Below, piece by piece: positions 8,318 to 16,026 of a stretch of DNA of 64,000 nt. A program made the translations under genes and the position numbers. The notes beneath the pieces are model-generated. The model did not search any database and was not told the origin of the DNA. It saw only the letters and a program-made list of their open reading frames with translations. Position 1 is the first letter of the stretch. Every line of letters starts with the position of its first letter. Source of the stretch: Rhodococcus sp. 1163 (GTDB lineage Bacteria; Actinomycetota; Actinomycetes; Mycobacteriales; Mycobacteriaceae). The stretch is from NCBI RefSeq assembly GCF_002091985.1, contig NZ_MKKX01000018.1, positions 126,501-190,500 of the forward strand, read 5' to 3'.

Positions 8318-9040
8318 TCAGGCTAGGGACCATTGGCCGTAATCGGGCTTGAGAATTACATTGATGTCGACGGCGATGCCGTCGACCTTTCCTTTGTCGA
8401 TCTGCACTTGATGTAGATGCGCGGCAGGATGTCGGAAGCCTTTCGGAGTGCCCCAATTGTGCTGCCAATACCATTGTCCGAGCCCAGCAATGGACGCCAA
8501 TTCGATGGTCGGTGAATTGGCGTAGATCCCGGTGTTCTCGGCTCCGACGACAGATTGCCAACCGAGGATGTACGGCGCGATCATCGTGGCGAACTCGACT
8601 GCGGTGGGATTGTCGTCGATCGAAGCGTAGATAGGCCGGTTCTGGGGTCCACCGGCGGCTCGATGCAGTTCCAGACCCCGGTTCGCATGCTTGACCCCGG
8701 CCGCGTATCCGCCTCTCCAATCGGACGTTGCGCCCTTGCCGAACTGATAGTTGGACACCACTTCCAACCCTGCGTCGGTCAGCGCATCGGCCTCGTCGCG
8801 CTTCATCGGCTTGCCGAGCATCCATTCGGCACCGGGTCTGCGATCGGAAACATAGCGAACGGCCCCTTGGTGACCTGCCGCTTTGATCGCCTCCGGCGAG
8901 GGGACCCCGCCCGAGTAGTCGACAAGCGTGCCCAACCCGTCGGCGTGCGCGGCAGTACGGGCGCCCAACGTCGCCAATCCGACGGCAGTAGCCGACCCCA
9001 CCGCCGCGTATTTGAACAGCTCGCGTCGTGAAACGTGCAC
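8318..9040 (-). CDS. Tat-exported DUF1906 (glycoside-hydrolase-like, Rv2525c-type) protein
   Basis: A 240-residue protein with a twin-arginine signal at the extreme N-terminus (SRRELFKYA, then a hydrophobic AVGSATAVGLATLGA stretch). The mature part is a DUF1906 TIM-barrel domain: LVDYSGG after the signal, PIYASIDDNP and a C-terminal VDINVILKPDYG. In M. tuberculosis Rv2525c is Tat-dependent and cell-wall associated; catalytic activity has not been settled. The GTG at 9040 has a GGGGGG ribosome site; an upstream ATG at 9082 would put 14 extra residues before the twin arginines. It is convergent with the MFS gene and divergent from terD. Confidence 0.87.
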   Translation of the reverse strand: MHVSRRELFKYAAVGSATAVGLATLGARTAAHADGLGTLVDYSGGVPSPEAIKAAGHQGAVRYVSDRRPGAEWMLGKPMKRDEADALTDAGLEVVSNYQFGKGATSDWRGGYAAGVKHANRGLELHRAAGGPQNRPIYASIDDNPTAVEFATMIAPYILGWQSVVGAENTGIYANSPTIELASIAGLGQWYWQHNWGTPKGFRHPAAHLHQVQIDKGKVDGIAVDINVILKPDYGQWSLA

Positions 9041-9161
9041 TTCAAGCCCCCCACATAGATAGGTCGATTCGGCGTGTCGCACGGCTGATCAATGTGCGCG
9101 CTGCTACATTTTTCGGTTTTCGTATTGCACCACACTCACTCCAGTACCGCTAGTCACTTCA

Positions 9162-9249
9162 GACTCCACAGTCCCATTTGTCTCTCTCTGCACGGACGCG
9201 CGAGCACGTACCTTCACCGGCCCACGCGGGCACAACCTACTGTGGAGTC
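9162..9249 (+). promoter_or_regulatory. 11-bp inverted repeat with 66-bp spacer in the terD leader
   Basis: GACTCCACAGT at 9162-9172 and its exact complement ACTGTGGAGTC at 9239-9249 flank 66 bases just upstream of the terD ribosome site (GAAGGAGA). It could be two operator sites permitting looping, or a long-range RNA stem. Confidence 0.45.
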
Positions 9250-9281
9250 ATCGGTTCAGGACCATCGAAGGAGAGATTTTC

Positions 9282-9860
9282 ATGGGCGTAACGCTTTCCA
9301 AGGGCGGAAATGTGTCGCTGACCAAGGAGGCCCCCAACCTCACGGCAGTATCGGTCGGTCTGGGGTGGGATGTCCGCGACACCACGGGCGGCGACTTCGA
9401 CCTGGACGCAAGCGCAATCGGTCTGGACTCGAACAAGAAGTCGGTCGACGATCTGTTCTTCGTGTTCTACAACAATCTCCGTTCACCGGACGGTGCCATC
9501 GAGCACACCGGCGACAACCGAACCGGCGAGGGTGAGGGCGACGACGAGAGCATCAACATCGACCTCGTGGCACTCTCGCCGAAAGTCGAATCGATCGTGT
9601 TCCCGGTCTCGATCCACGACGCCGATTCTCTGGGCCAGAATTTCGGCCAAGTCGTCAATGCATTCATCAGGGTTGTCGATCGCGCCGACAATCGTGAGCT
9701 GGCTCGCTTCGATCTCAGCGAGGACGCGTCGACCGAAACCGCCATGGTGTTCGGGGAGTTGTACCGAAGAGGTCAGGAATGGAAATTCCGGGCAATCGGA
9801 CAGGGTTATGCATCCGGTTTGACCGGCATTGTTCGCGACTACGGAATCAATGTCGGTTAG
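9282..9860 (+). CDS. terD: TerD family stress/tellurium-resistance protein
   Basis: A 192-residue TerD-domain protein with the calcium-binding signature [14 protein letters not shown] (about residues 31-44), the [12 protein letters not shown] strand and the [14 protein letters not shown] acidic segment. TerD proteins are cytosolic or membrane-associated Ca2+-binding proteins tied to tellurite and oxidative stress and to phage inhibition in other bacteria; the molecular activity is not known. It stands alone here, without terA/B/C/Z partners in the window. A strong GAAGGAGA ribosome site precedes the ATG, and the leader holds a spaced inverted repeat. Confidence 0.93.
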   Translation: MGVTLSKGGNVSLTKEAPNLTAVSVGLGWDVRDTTGGDFDLDASAIGLDSNKKSVDDLFFVFYNNLRSPDGAIEHTGDNRTGEGEGDDESINIDLVALSPKVESIVFPVSIHDADSLGQNFGQVVNAFIRVVDRADNRELARFDLSEDASTETAMVFGELYRRGQEWKFRAIGQGYASGLTGIVRDYGINVG

Positions 9861-9996
9861 CTGATTCGCGGAAATCTTCGGTCTGCGGCGGGTATCGATT
9901 GAATAACCGAGGACCTCTGGGCTTGAGAATTTATGTGCGAGTGTGGTCGGATCACCACATTCGTAACATTGGTTTCATCAGTCACAGGAGCAACAC

Positions 9997-10794
9997 ATGT
10001 CGTCTCGGTTCGGTCGAATAGCTGGAACAGTCGCACTCTCCTGCGCAGCTTTGCTTGCGCTGCCCGCCACCGCGACGGCAGACCAGGCACCAATGGATCC
10101 ATTGTCGCAGGCAGTGACGGCGCTCCAGCAGCAGGGCGCCTCGGCTGCCGATCCTGCGCTGGCCGCAGCGACCGCGATCTCGGGAGCCCGCACTGCGGTG
10201 GCCGACGACGTCGACGCCAACCCCCTTGCGGCTCTCGACGCTGCCAACAAGATCCTTACCGAACTCGGTATCACGCCGTTCTTCTACCCGACAGCGGCCA
10301 TCAATTGCGCTTCGGTTCCGGGCGTACCCTTCGGCATCTCTCCCGCAGTAGCGGGAGCAGCGGGAGGGCCTTGGCCGAATGCGAAGGCACCACTACTTCC
10401 CCCACTCAACGCTGTGGAGAAGGGCGAGACGATGTTCGCCTTCCTCCCGGCAGGCATCGTCGATGACTCGGCGAACAAGGCGGGCATGCAGGTGGCGTGG
10501 TTCAACGTCAACACCTTGAAGGGCGGATTCGCCGACATGGGCGGAGCCACTACGACATTCGTCGATTCGATACTCGACAATGCCAAGCTCGACCCCATCA
10601 CTACCGAGTTGGTACGTGGAGCGTTGACCACTGCTATCGCCAAGTTGCCGGCCGCCGGGGCGCGCCTCGCACCGGTGGAAACCGGCTCGGGCACCGTTCT
10701 CGCAGCCGTGTTCGGCAATGTAGAACACAAGACTGCCGATGGCGTCAACAACTGCTTCTACTTCCCGACCGTGGGCTTGGTGAACGTCGGCTGA
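9997..10794 (+). CDS. Secreted Ala/Pro-rich protein, Rv1157c/Rv1158c-like, paralogue 2
   Basis: A 265-residue exported protein with a signal peptide (ALSCAALLALPATATA|DQ, cleavage near residue 30). The domain is bounded by FFYPTAAINC and CFYFPTVGLVNVG, the same arrangement of terminal cysteines and aromatic-PT motifs as the protein at 6212. The long middle (about residues 110-230) has alternating Ala-rich helices and short strands. Function is unknown. AGGAG lies 9 bases before the ATG. A strong bidirectional terminator follows the gene. Confidence 0.85.
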   Translation: MSSRFGRIAGTVALSCAALLALPATATADQAPMDPLSQAVTALQQQGASAADPALAAATAISGARTAVADDVDANPLAALDAANKILTELGITPFFYPTAAINCASVPGVPFGISPAVAGAAGGPWPNAKAPLLPPLNAVEKGETMFAFLPAGIVDDSANKAGMQVAWFNVNTLKGGFADMGGATTTFVDSILDNAKLDPITTELVRGALTTAIAKLPAAGARLAPVETGSGTVLAAVFGNVEHKTADGVNNCFYFPTVGLVNVG

Positions 10795-10824
10795 CGCTCT
10801 TTCCCCCGATCGGATCGTGAACCG

Positions 10825-10862
10825 AAAAAATGCGGCGCCGCTCTTGCGGCGCCGCATTTTTT
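10825..10862. terminator. Bidirectional intrinsic terminator
   Basis: A 17-bp perfect stem (10825-10841 with 10846-10862) has a TCTT loop. The GC-rich core GCGGCGCCGC is flanked by A6 on one side and T6 on the other, so it works on both strands. It serves the secreted-protein gene (+) and the convergent epimerase operon (-). Confidence 0.95.
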
Positions 10863-10920
10863 CTCCACGAGTCCTGTTACGAATACCCCTGGGGTGGAGT
10901 CGAAGTCAGGCGAGGCTCAG

Positions 10921-11925
10921 TCACAACCGGCCGACGCTGCGCAGGCCTGCGACCGTGGCATCGAGCGTATCGAGAGACCCGCGGTAGTGCACTCCCAGAT
11001 CTTTCTCGCTCGGTGAATCGTCGGAGGGCGGCATCTGCGTGTAGTACTGCATCGCGGCCTCGGAAATCGGTGAACGAGATACGGGGGTCTCGATCGGTGA
11101 CACCGAATCGACGATGTCGGATGCTCGTCCCAGCAATCGCAACGCAACGTCGGGAACGGGGACCGGGAGGACTGTAGTACCCGTGATCTTCCGCAGCATC
11201 TCGGCAATCGACCCGATCGGTATCCGCTTCCCACCCACCATGTAGCGGCGCGGCCCACGCCCGGGTTCGAGCAAAGCCGCATGCACCGCCGCGAGATCAC
11301 GGACGTCGACGACAGTCCAGGCTGCACTGCGTCCCGGCAGCATTCGCATTTTCAGGGCTGATTCGACGCCGTCTGCGGCTTCACCGAACTGGTCACCTGC
11401 GGGAGGTCCGAGCACCATGCCGGGGTAAGTGATGACGACCGGCGCACCGCCGTCTTGCATTCCGCGTGCATAGAGGTCGACCTGGGACTTGGTGCGTCCG
11501 TATGCATCGGTTCCACCGACGACCGGAAGATCGGCGCGAAGCATTTCCAACCCCGGACGAAACAGGGCCGTGAAGCTCGAGACGTGCACGATCGGGTCCA
11601 AGCCGAGAGCGGCGGCAGTTCCGAGCACGTTCTCGGCACCCAGCATGTTCGTCGCGATCATCTCTTCGGCGCGAGATGGATCGGTGGCGACGACGGCTGC
11701 GGCATGAACGACACTGTCGCAGCCATCCATAGCCCGCGAGATCGAGTCGGCGTCGGTGATGTCCCCGAGGCGGAAGTCACTGACGTCCAGACCTATCTGG
11801 GCTGCGCTCGTCTGCAATCTGTCGGGATTTCTGACCAGGAAACGAACTTCGTGTCCGGCGTCGACGGCTGCCTTCGCGGTCCATGCCCCGACGAAACCGG
11901 TACCGCCGGTGACGAGCACCCGCAT
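10921..11925 (-). CDS. NAD(P)-dependent epimerase/dehydratase (extended SDR)
   Basis: A 334-residue extended short-chain dehydrogenase. The nucleotide-binding motif TGGTGFVG starts at residue 6 and the catalytic YGRTK (YxxxK) is near residue 150. The C-terminal half is the substrate lobe. The substrate is unknown; proteins of this type next to WS/DGAT genes are often annotated as sugar epimerases or steroid/dihydroflavonol-type reductases. The ATG overlaps the stop of the upstream acyltransferase by one base (TGATG), indicating translational coupling in one operon. Confidence 0.88.
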   Translation of the reverse strand: MRVLVTGGTGFVGAWTAKAAVDAGHEVRFLVRNPDRLQTSAAQIGLDVSDFRLGDITDADSISRAMDGCDSVVHAAAVVATDPSRAEEMIATNMLGAENVLGTAAALGLDPIVHVSSFTALFRPGLEMLRADLPVVGGTDAYGRTKSQVDLYARGMQDGGAPVVITYPGMVLGPPAGDQFGEAADGVESALKMRMLPGRSAAWTVVDVRDLAAVHAALLEPGRGPRRYMVGGKRIPIGSIAEMLRKITGTTVLPVPVPDVALRLLGRASDIVDSVSPIETPVSRSPISEAAMQYYTQMPPSDDSPSEKDLGVHYRGSLDTLDATVAGLRSVGRL

Positions 11926-13319
11926 CAGCTCTCCTTTGTTCGTGTTTGTGCTGCATCGAGAAGCTCTGCGAGCGACTCGCCCATCGCGTCGGCGAGCCGA
12001 TCCAAATCCGGTGTTTGTTCGCGGTCCGCGATCAGACCGATGTCGAGGCGCCCGTCACCGGACATGACGGTGATATTGAGACCAGCACCGTGCAATATCG
12101 GTCCTAGAGGAAACATTCCGGTCACCTTGGCCCCGAGGAAATACAACGGCATCGGTGGACCGGGGACATTCGACATCACCAAGTTGTGCACAACGGGGTG
12201 ATGCTGGGCGAGATCGAGAGCCGCGTAGGCGCGCATGGCGGCGGCAAATGTTGCTGGAGAGGCAAATTGGGCCCAGTCCTGCAACAGAGTCGCACCGATT
12301 TCCCTGTTGTGCTCCTTGCCGACCTCATGGCTCGCAGAGATAGCGAGCAATCGTTCGACCGGGTCGTCGATGTCGGTGGCCAGCGATGCGAACATTGCCG
12401 ATACCTGGTTGGTCCCCGGTCTGCTGCTCTTCTCGTGTACCGACACCGGGACGACGGCGATGAGCGACTCTTCCGGCAGACCATCGGATTTTTCGAGGTA
12501 GATACGAATCGCACCCGCACACATTGCCAGCACGACGTCGTTCACCTTGGCGTCGAATGCGTTCTTGATTTCCTTGACGTCGGAGAGCTTCAGTTGCTCG
12601 AAGGCAACGCTGCGGTGCCGACTCAGTGTGCCGTTGAACTGCGTTCGCGGCGCCACGAACGGCGGCGGCATGGCACGCCCGCTTCTAGCTCGCCCGATCC
12701 ACCCGGTGAGGGTTCGTACCGTGGCGGGAAGAATACTGAGTGCTTGCAAGGGCCTGCTCGCGAAGGAAACTGCACTTCCCACTGCCAGATCGAAATTGTT
12801 GACCGATCCGACTCCCGGTGATGGTGGAAGTGGTTCCGCGTCCCGATCGATGCTGCACAGTAGCGAAATAATGTTCGCTGCGGAGATGCCGTCGACGGTC
12901 GAGTGATGCATCTTCAGGAAAATGGGAGTCTTACCGTTCTTCGCTCCTTCGAGCACCCACATCTCCCACAGCGGCCGCGAACGGTCCAGGGGTTGCACGG
13001 AGAAATGCGCACATGCCGCTGCGACTTCGTCTTTGCCGGCGGGCGCGGGGAGGGTCATGCGATAGAAATGCTTGTCGATGTCGAAGTTCTCGTCTTCGAC
13101 CCAAACAGGGTGGTCGAGATTGAAGACGCTGTCGTGGAGCTTCTTGCGGAGTGTCGGTATGCCCTCCAGTCGCCGCAACAGCTCGACCTTGAGGGCATCG
13201 GCGTCGTAGTCGACGTCATCACCCACCGCTTCGAGTTCGATGAGACCGCACACATTCAGTGGCTGCTCAGGAGTTTCAAGATACAGAAAGCTCGCGTCCA
13301 GTCCGCTCAACCGTTCCAT
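11925..13319 (-). CDS. Wax ester synthase/diacylglycerol O-acyltransferase (WS/DGAT)
   Basis: A 464-residue member of the bacterial WS/DGAT family, which transfers acyl groups from acyl-CoA to diacylglycerol or fatty alcohols to make storage triacylglycerol or wax esters at the inner membrane. The N-terminus MERLSGLDASFLYLE is typical, and the catalytic HHxxxDG motif is present as MHHSTVDGISA (about residue 136). The C-terminal domain carries VSNVPGP-like sequence (VMSNVPGPPMPLYF). Length is normal. It heads an operon with the epimerase gene and is divergent from a second acyltransferase-like gene, with a KstR-type operator in the 58-bp gap. Confidence 0.95.
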   Translation of the reverse strand: MERLSGLDASFLYLETPEQPLNVCGLIELEAVGDDVDYDADALKVELLRRLEGIPTLRKKLHDSVFNLDHPVWVEDENFDIDKHFYRMTLPAPAGKDEVAAACAHFSVQPLDRSRPLWEMWVLEGAKNGKTPIFLKMHHSTVDGISAANIISLLCSIDRDAEPLPPSPGVGSVNNFDLAVGSAVSFASRPLQALSILPATVRTLTGWIGRARSGRAMPPPFVAPRTQFNGTLSRHRSVAFEQLKLSDVKEIKNAFDAKVNDVVLAMCAGAIRIYLEKSDGLPEESLIAVVPVSVHEKSSRPGTNQVSAMFASLATDIDDPVERLLAISASHEVGKEHNREIGATLLQDWAQFASPATFAAAMRAYAALDLAQHHPVVHNLVMSNVPGPPMPLYFLGAKVTGMFPLGPILHGAGLNITVMSGDGRLDIGLIADREQTPDLDRLADAMGESLAELLDAAQTRTKES

Positions 13320-13330
13320 TCGAGTTACAT

Positions 13331-13344
13331 TAGAACGCGTTCCA
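13331..13344. promoter_or_regulatory. KstR-like operator (TNNAACNNGTTNNA match)
   Basis: TAGAACGCGTTCCA fits the published KstR inverted-repeat pattern TNNAACNNGTTNNA at every fixed position and contains the perfect palindrome GAACGCGTTC. It lies between the divergent acyltransferase genes, 12 bp from one start and 34 bp from the other, a position suited to repressing both. Confidence 0.55.
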
Positions 13345-13377
13345 GTTGCTCGCTGAGATTTCGACTATTCTGTCGAG

Positions 13378-14673
13378 ATGTCCGGACGTTTGCACCCGAC
13401 CGACGCTCAGGCCTATTGGATGTCTTCGAAAATTCCGAACGACCAATTTCTGCTCTACTGCTTCGAAACGATCACCCCTGCCGTCGACGTAGTGGATCAA
13501 CTCGTGTCCAATGCCCGCAGCGTCCCTGAACTCGGCATCCGCTTCGCCGACGCCTTCGGCTATCCACGGACCGTGCCGATGACCGTCGGACCGCACCAGG
13601 TCATCTCGCATACTCTGCCCGAGGGAACATGGACAGGATGCCTGAGATCCGTCGCCGACCTGTTCGCCAGCCCAGTCGATCCGCTCGAAACTCCTTGGCT
13701 TCTACATCTTTTCGGCTCCGTCTCAGGTGCTCCACGATGTACCGGGCCCGCACTCGTTGCAGTGCTGCAGGTTTCACACGCCCTCGCCGACGGCCGTGTC
13801 GCCTCCGCGCTCGCACGACAGCTCTTCGGCGAGCGTGATTCGTCCACCCCGCTGCACAACCCTCGCGGACGCTTCCGTCCCATCGAATTCGTCAAACAAT
13901 CGCGCCGCGCCCAAGCACTCGAAAGGACACTCGCAGCCGACACTGCTGCGGGGTTGATACCCCCACAGTCACCCGGCAGGGAGAAGATCCGCGTCAACGT
14001 TGCGCCAGCGGGCGAGAGAAGCATCCGAACCGTCGTCCGGGACCGTGCCGAGCTGAGCGGTCCCGGGGTTACCGTCACAGTCGGCGCCATCACGGCGGTG
14101 TCCATAGCGCTGACGAATTATCTGAGACGCTGCGGCGACCCTGTTCCGGAGCTGCTCGGCGCAGAGGTCACCTTGGGAAAGAGCGGGCCGCGGCGGGCCC
14201 GCAACCACTTTCGTAATGCAGGTATCGATCTTTATCCGGGCATCGTCGACCCGCTCGAGCGAGCGAAGCACATTTCGGCAGCGCTCCGCGAGCGTCGCGC
14301 GCGTGCCGATCATCCGGCCATGGCCGCACAGGCTCTCGCGTCCGAGATGGTGCCCGCAGTACTACTCCGATGGGGAATCCGTCAGTTCGACCCCGCCGTG
14401 ATACCCGATACGGTCACCGGCAATACCGTCGTGTCGAGTGTGAATCGAGGGGCCGCCGATCTGACCTTGGGCGGCGGACGCGTCCGATTCACCGCAGGCT
14501 TTCCGGCACTGTCACCGGTCATGAGCCTCGCCCACGGTATTCACGGCATCGGCGACGTGGTGACCATCAGCGCCACATCGAGTGCCTCGGCGGTGGACGA
14601 CCCGGATGTCTATGCAGGGCTCGTGCACGACGCGGTCGACGAGATGGCCGCTCGCCTCGGCAGACCTGTTTGA
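13378..14673 (+). CDS. WS/DGAT-like acyltransferase domain protein (divergent member)
   Basis: A 431-residue protein that resembles the WS/DGAT/condensation-type acyltransferase fold. The start (SGRLHPTDAQAYWMSSK) echoes the family N-terminus, and a single-His form of the active-site motif is present as SHALADG (HxxxDG, about residue 138) instead of HHxxxDG. The C-terminal half has the TGNTVVSSVNRG segment where the family has its SNVPGP region. Acyl transfer to an alcohol or diacylglycerol is inferred; the substrate may differ from the neighbour's. It is divergent from the canonical WS/DGAT gene and followed closely by a hydrolase gene. Confidence 0.75.
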   Translation: MSGRLHPTDAQAYWMSSKIPNDQFLLYCFETITPAVDVVDQLVSNARSVPELGIRFADAFGYPRTVPMTVGPHQVISHTLPEGTWTGCLRSVADLFASPVDPLETPWLLHLFGSVSGAPRCTGPALVAVLQVSHALADGRVASALARQLFGERDSSTPLHNPRGRFRPIEFVKQSRRAQALERTLAADTAAGLIPPQSPGREKIRVNVAPAGERSIRTVVRDRAELSGPGVTVTVGAITAVSIALTNYLRRCGDPVPELLGAEVTLGKSGPRRARNHFRNAGIDLYPGIVDPLERAKHISAALRERRARADHPAMAAQALASEMVPAVLLRWGIRQFDPAVIPDTVTGNTVVSSVNRGAADLTLGGGRVRFTAGFPALSPVMSLAHGIHGIGDVVTISATSSASAVDDPDVYAGLVHDAVDEMAARLGRPV

Positions 14674-14733
14674 CAGACTCTTCTCAGCATTGTGCGGGTG
14701 CTGGCCTCAGACTCCTCGCGCATGCTGGTGAAC

Positions 14734-15588
14734 ATGACTCAGATGACGGTGCTCGCGGTCGGTGGCACCGGGGAATCTCACCCGGACGACGACCGCACCG
14801 AGGTCTCCGGGCTGCTGAGCAGCGTCACCGGCGAATTGGATGAAAGATTCGACGGAAGGTGGGTCGGCTACCCCGCGTCGTACGGTCCGGTGGCAGTCGG
14901 TGGCCTCAGCTTCTCGCACAGCACCGAGCTCGGTGTCCGAAGTCTGATCTCGGCGATCGAGGTAACCACGGGACCGATTGCACTCATCGGCTATTCCCAG
15001 GGCTGTTCGGTCATTCGTGAGGTGTTGGGGCTTCTCGCACGCGGGGAGGTGCACCTTCCCACCGTCGCCGCCGCCGGGTTGATCTCCGATCCCCAACAAC
15101 CTGCGGGCGCCGTGCCCGCCTGCTCGGGACGTGGGGTTGCCGGGGACGGACCGAAGCTTCCGGACTCGGTCGCGGTGATCTGGATCGGGCAACCCGCGGA
15201 CATGATCTGCAATGCAAGCGACGACAGCTACATTCGTGACATCGCGGACCTCACCCGGTGGATGTCGTTTCGCACTCCGAAAGTGTGGCTACAGCAGCTG
15301 TGGATACTGCTGCGCAGCAATGGTTTTCAAAATGCAGCCAAGACCCGCCTGTCGCCCAAGCAGTGGCGAAGAGATGTACGACGCCTGCGTGTAGCCGCCA
15401 CCGAACTGAGCGGATATCTGCCCAGGACATTGGTATGGCGAAGGTGGCGCATATCCAATCCGTCCGGTGATCGCCACATCGCCTATGCGAGTGAGCCTCT
15501 CGATGCGAGCGGCTTGACCGGTTGCCAAATCTTGGCGCAGTGGCTGCAGGTACAGGCAACAATGGCCGCGGTGTCGAGAGCAGCGTGA
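14734..15588 (+). CDS. Cutinase/LysB-like serine esterase (alpha/beta hydrolase)
   Basis: About 285 residues. The protein opens directly on a beta strand, VLAVGGTGES, and has the nucleophile elbow GYSQG, as in cutinase, PE-PPE and mycobacteriophage LysB esterases. An Asp lies in GQPADMICN and a likely catalytic His in DRHIAYAS. No signal peptide is seen, so it is probably cytosolic or cell-associated. Likely substrates are lipid or mycolyl esters (inference). The start is uncertain: ATGs at 14722, 14734 and 14743 and a GTG at 14692 are in frame, none with a strong ribosome site. It lies 60 bp after the acyltransferase-like gene and is probably co-transcribed. Confidence 0.75.
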   Translation: MTQMTVLAVGGTGESHPDDDRTEVSGLLSSVTGELDERFDGRWVGYPASYGPVAVGGLSFSHSTELGVRSLISAIEVTTGPIALIGYSQGCSVIREVLGLLARGEVHLPTVAAAGLISDPQQPAGAVPACSGRGVAGDGPKLPDSVAVIWIGQPADMICNASDDSYIRDIADLTRWMSFRTPKVWLQQLWILLRSNGFQNAAKTRLSPKQWRRDVRRLRVAATELSGYLPRTLVWRRWRISNPSGDRHIAYASEPLDASGLTGCQILAQWLQVQATMAAVSRAA

Positions 15589-15596
15589 CTTTCAGG

Positions 15597-15959
15597 TCAG
15601 CGCAGGCACAGACAGAAGAGATGACCGACGGGATCGCGGAACACGGTGAAACTCGGCTGATCGAGTGGCCCGGTCACTTTCGTGGCGCCGAGCCCCACTA
15701 CGTACTCCTCGGAGGCCGCCATGTCGTCGACGACCAGATCCAAGTGACTCTTGATCCCCTCCGACGGCCATTCCAGCGGAACGAAGTCCTCGGCCTGCTG
15801 AAACGCCAATCGAAGATTGCCCGGGCCTTGGAGAATTGTCCAATCCTTCTCGGATCGGACGATGTTCCACCCGAGCATCTTGCCGTAGAACCCGGCCAGT
15901 GCTGCGGTGTCGGGGCAGTCGAGGACGATGTAGTCCAAGTCGATCGCAGGTCGTTTCAT
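15597..15959 (-). CDS. VOC (glyoxalase/bleomycin-resistance) family protein
   Basis: A 120-residue single vicinal-oxygen-chelate module: the beta-alpha-beta-beta-beta starts LDYIVLDCPDTAALAGFYGKMLGW, and the C-terminus is FRDPVGHLFCLCL, the usual metal-side strand. This type is generally annotated glyoxalase-like or dioxygenase-like; no substrate can be assigned. The ATG at 15959 begins MKRPAIDLDY; the frame continues upstream without family-like sequence. It is convergent with the hydrolase gene (8 bp apart). Confidence 0.85.
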   Translation of the reverse strand: MKRPAIDLDYIVLDCPDTAALAGFYGKMLGWNIVRSEKDWTILQGPGNLRLAFQQAEDFVPLEWPSEGIKSHLDLVVDDMAASEEYVVGLGATKVTGPLDQPSFTVFRDPVGHLFCLCLR

Positions 15960-16026
15960 GGGTGACAGCGTAATGAAAAGAATGTCTCCACTGGCCGAAG
16001 GGCGGCGGTTCCGGTGATACGCGCGG

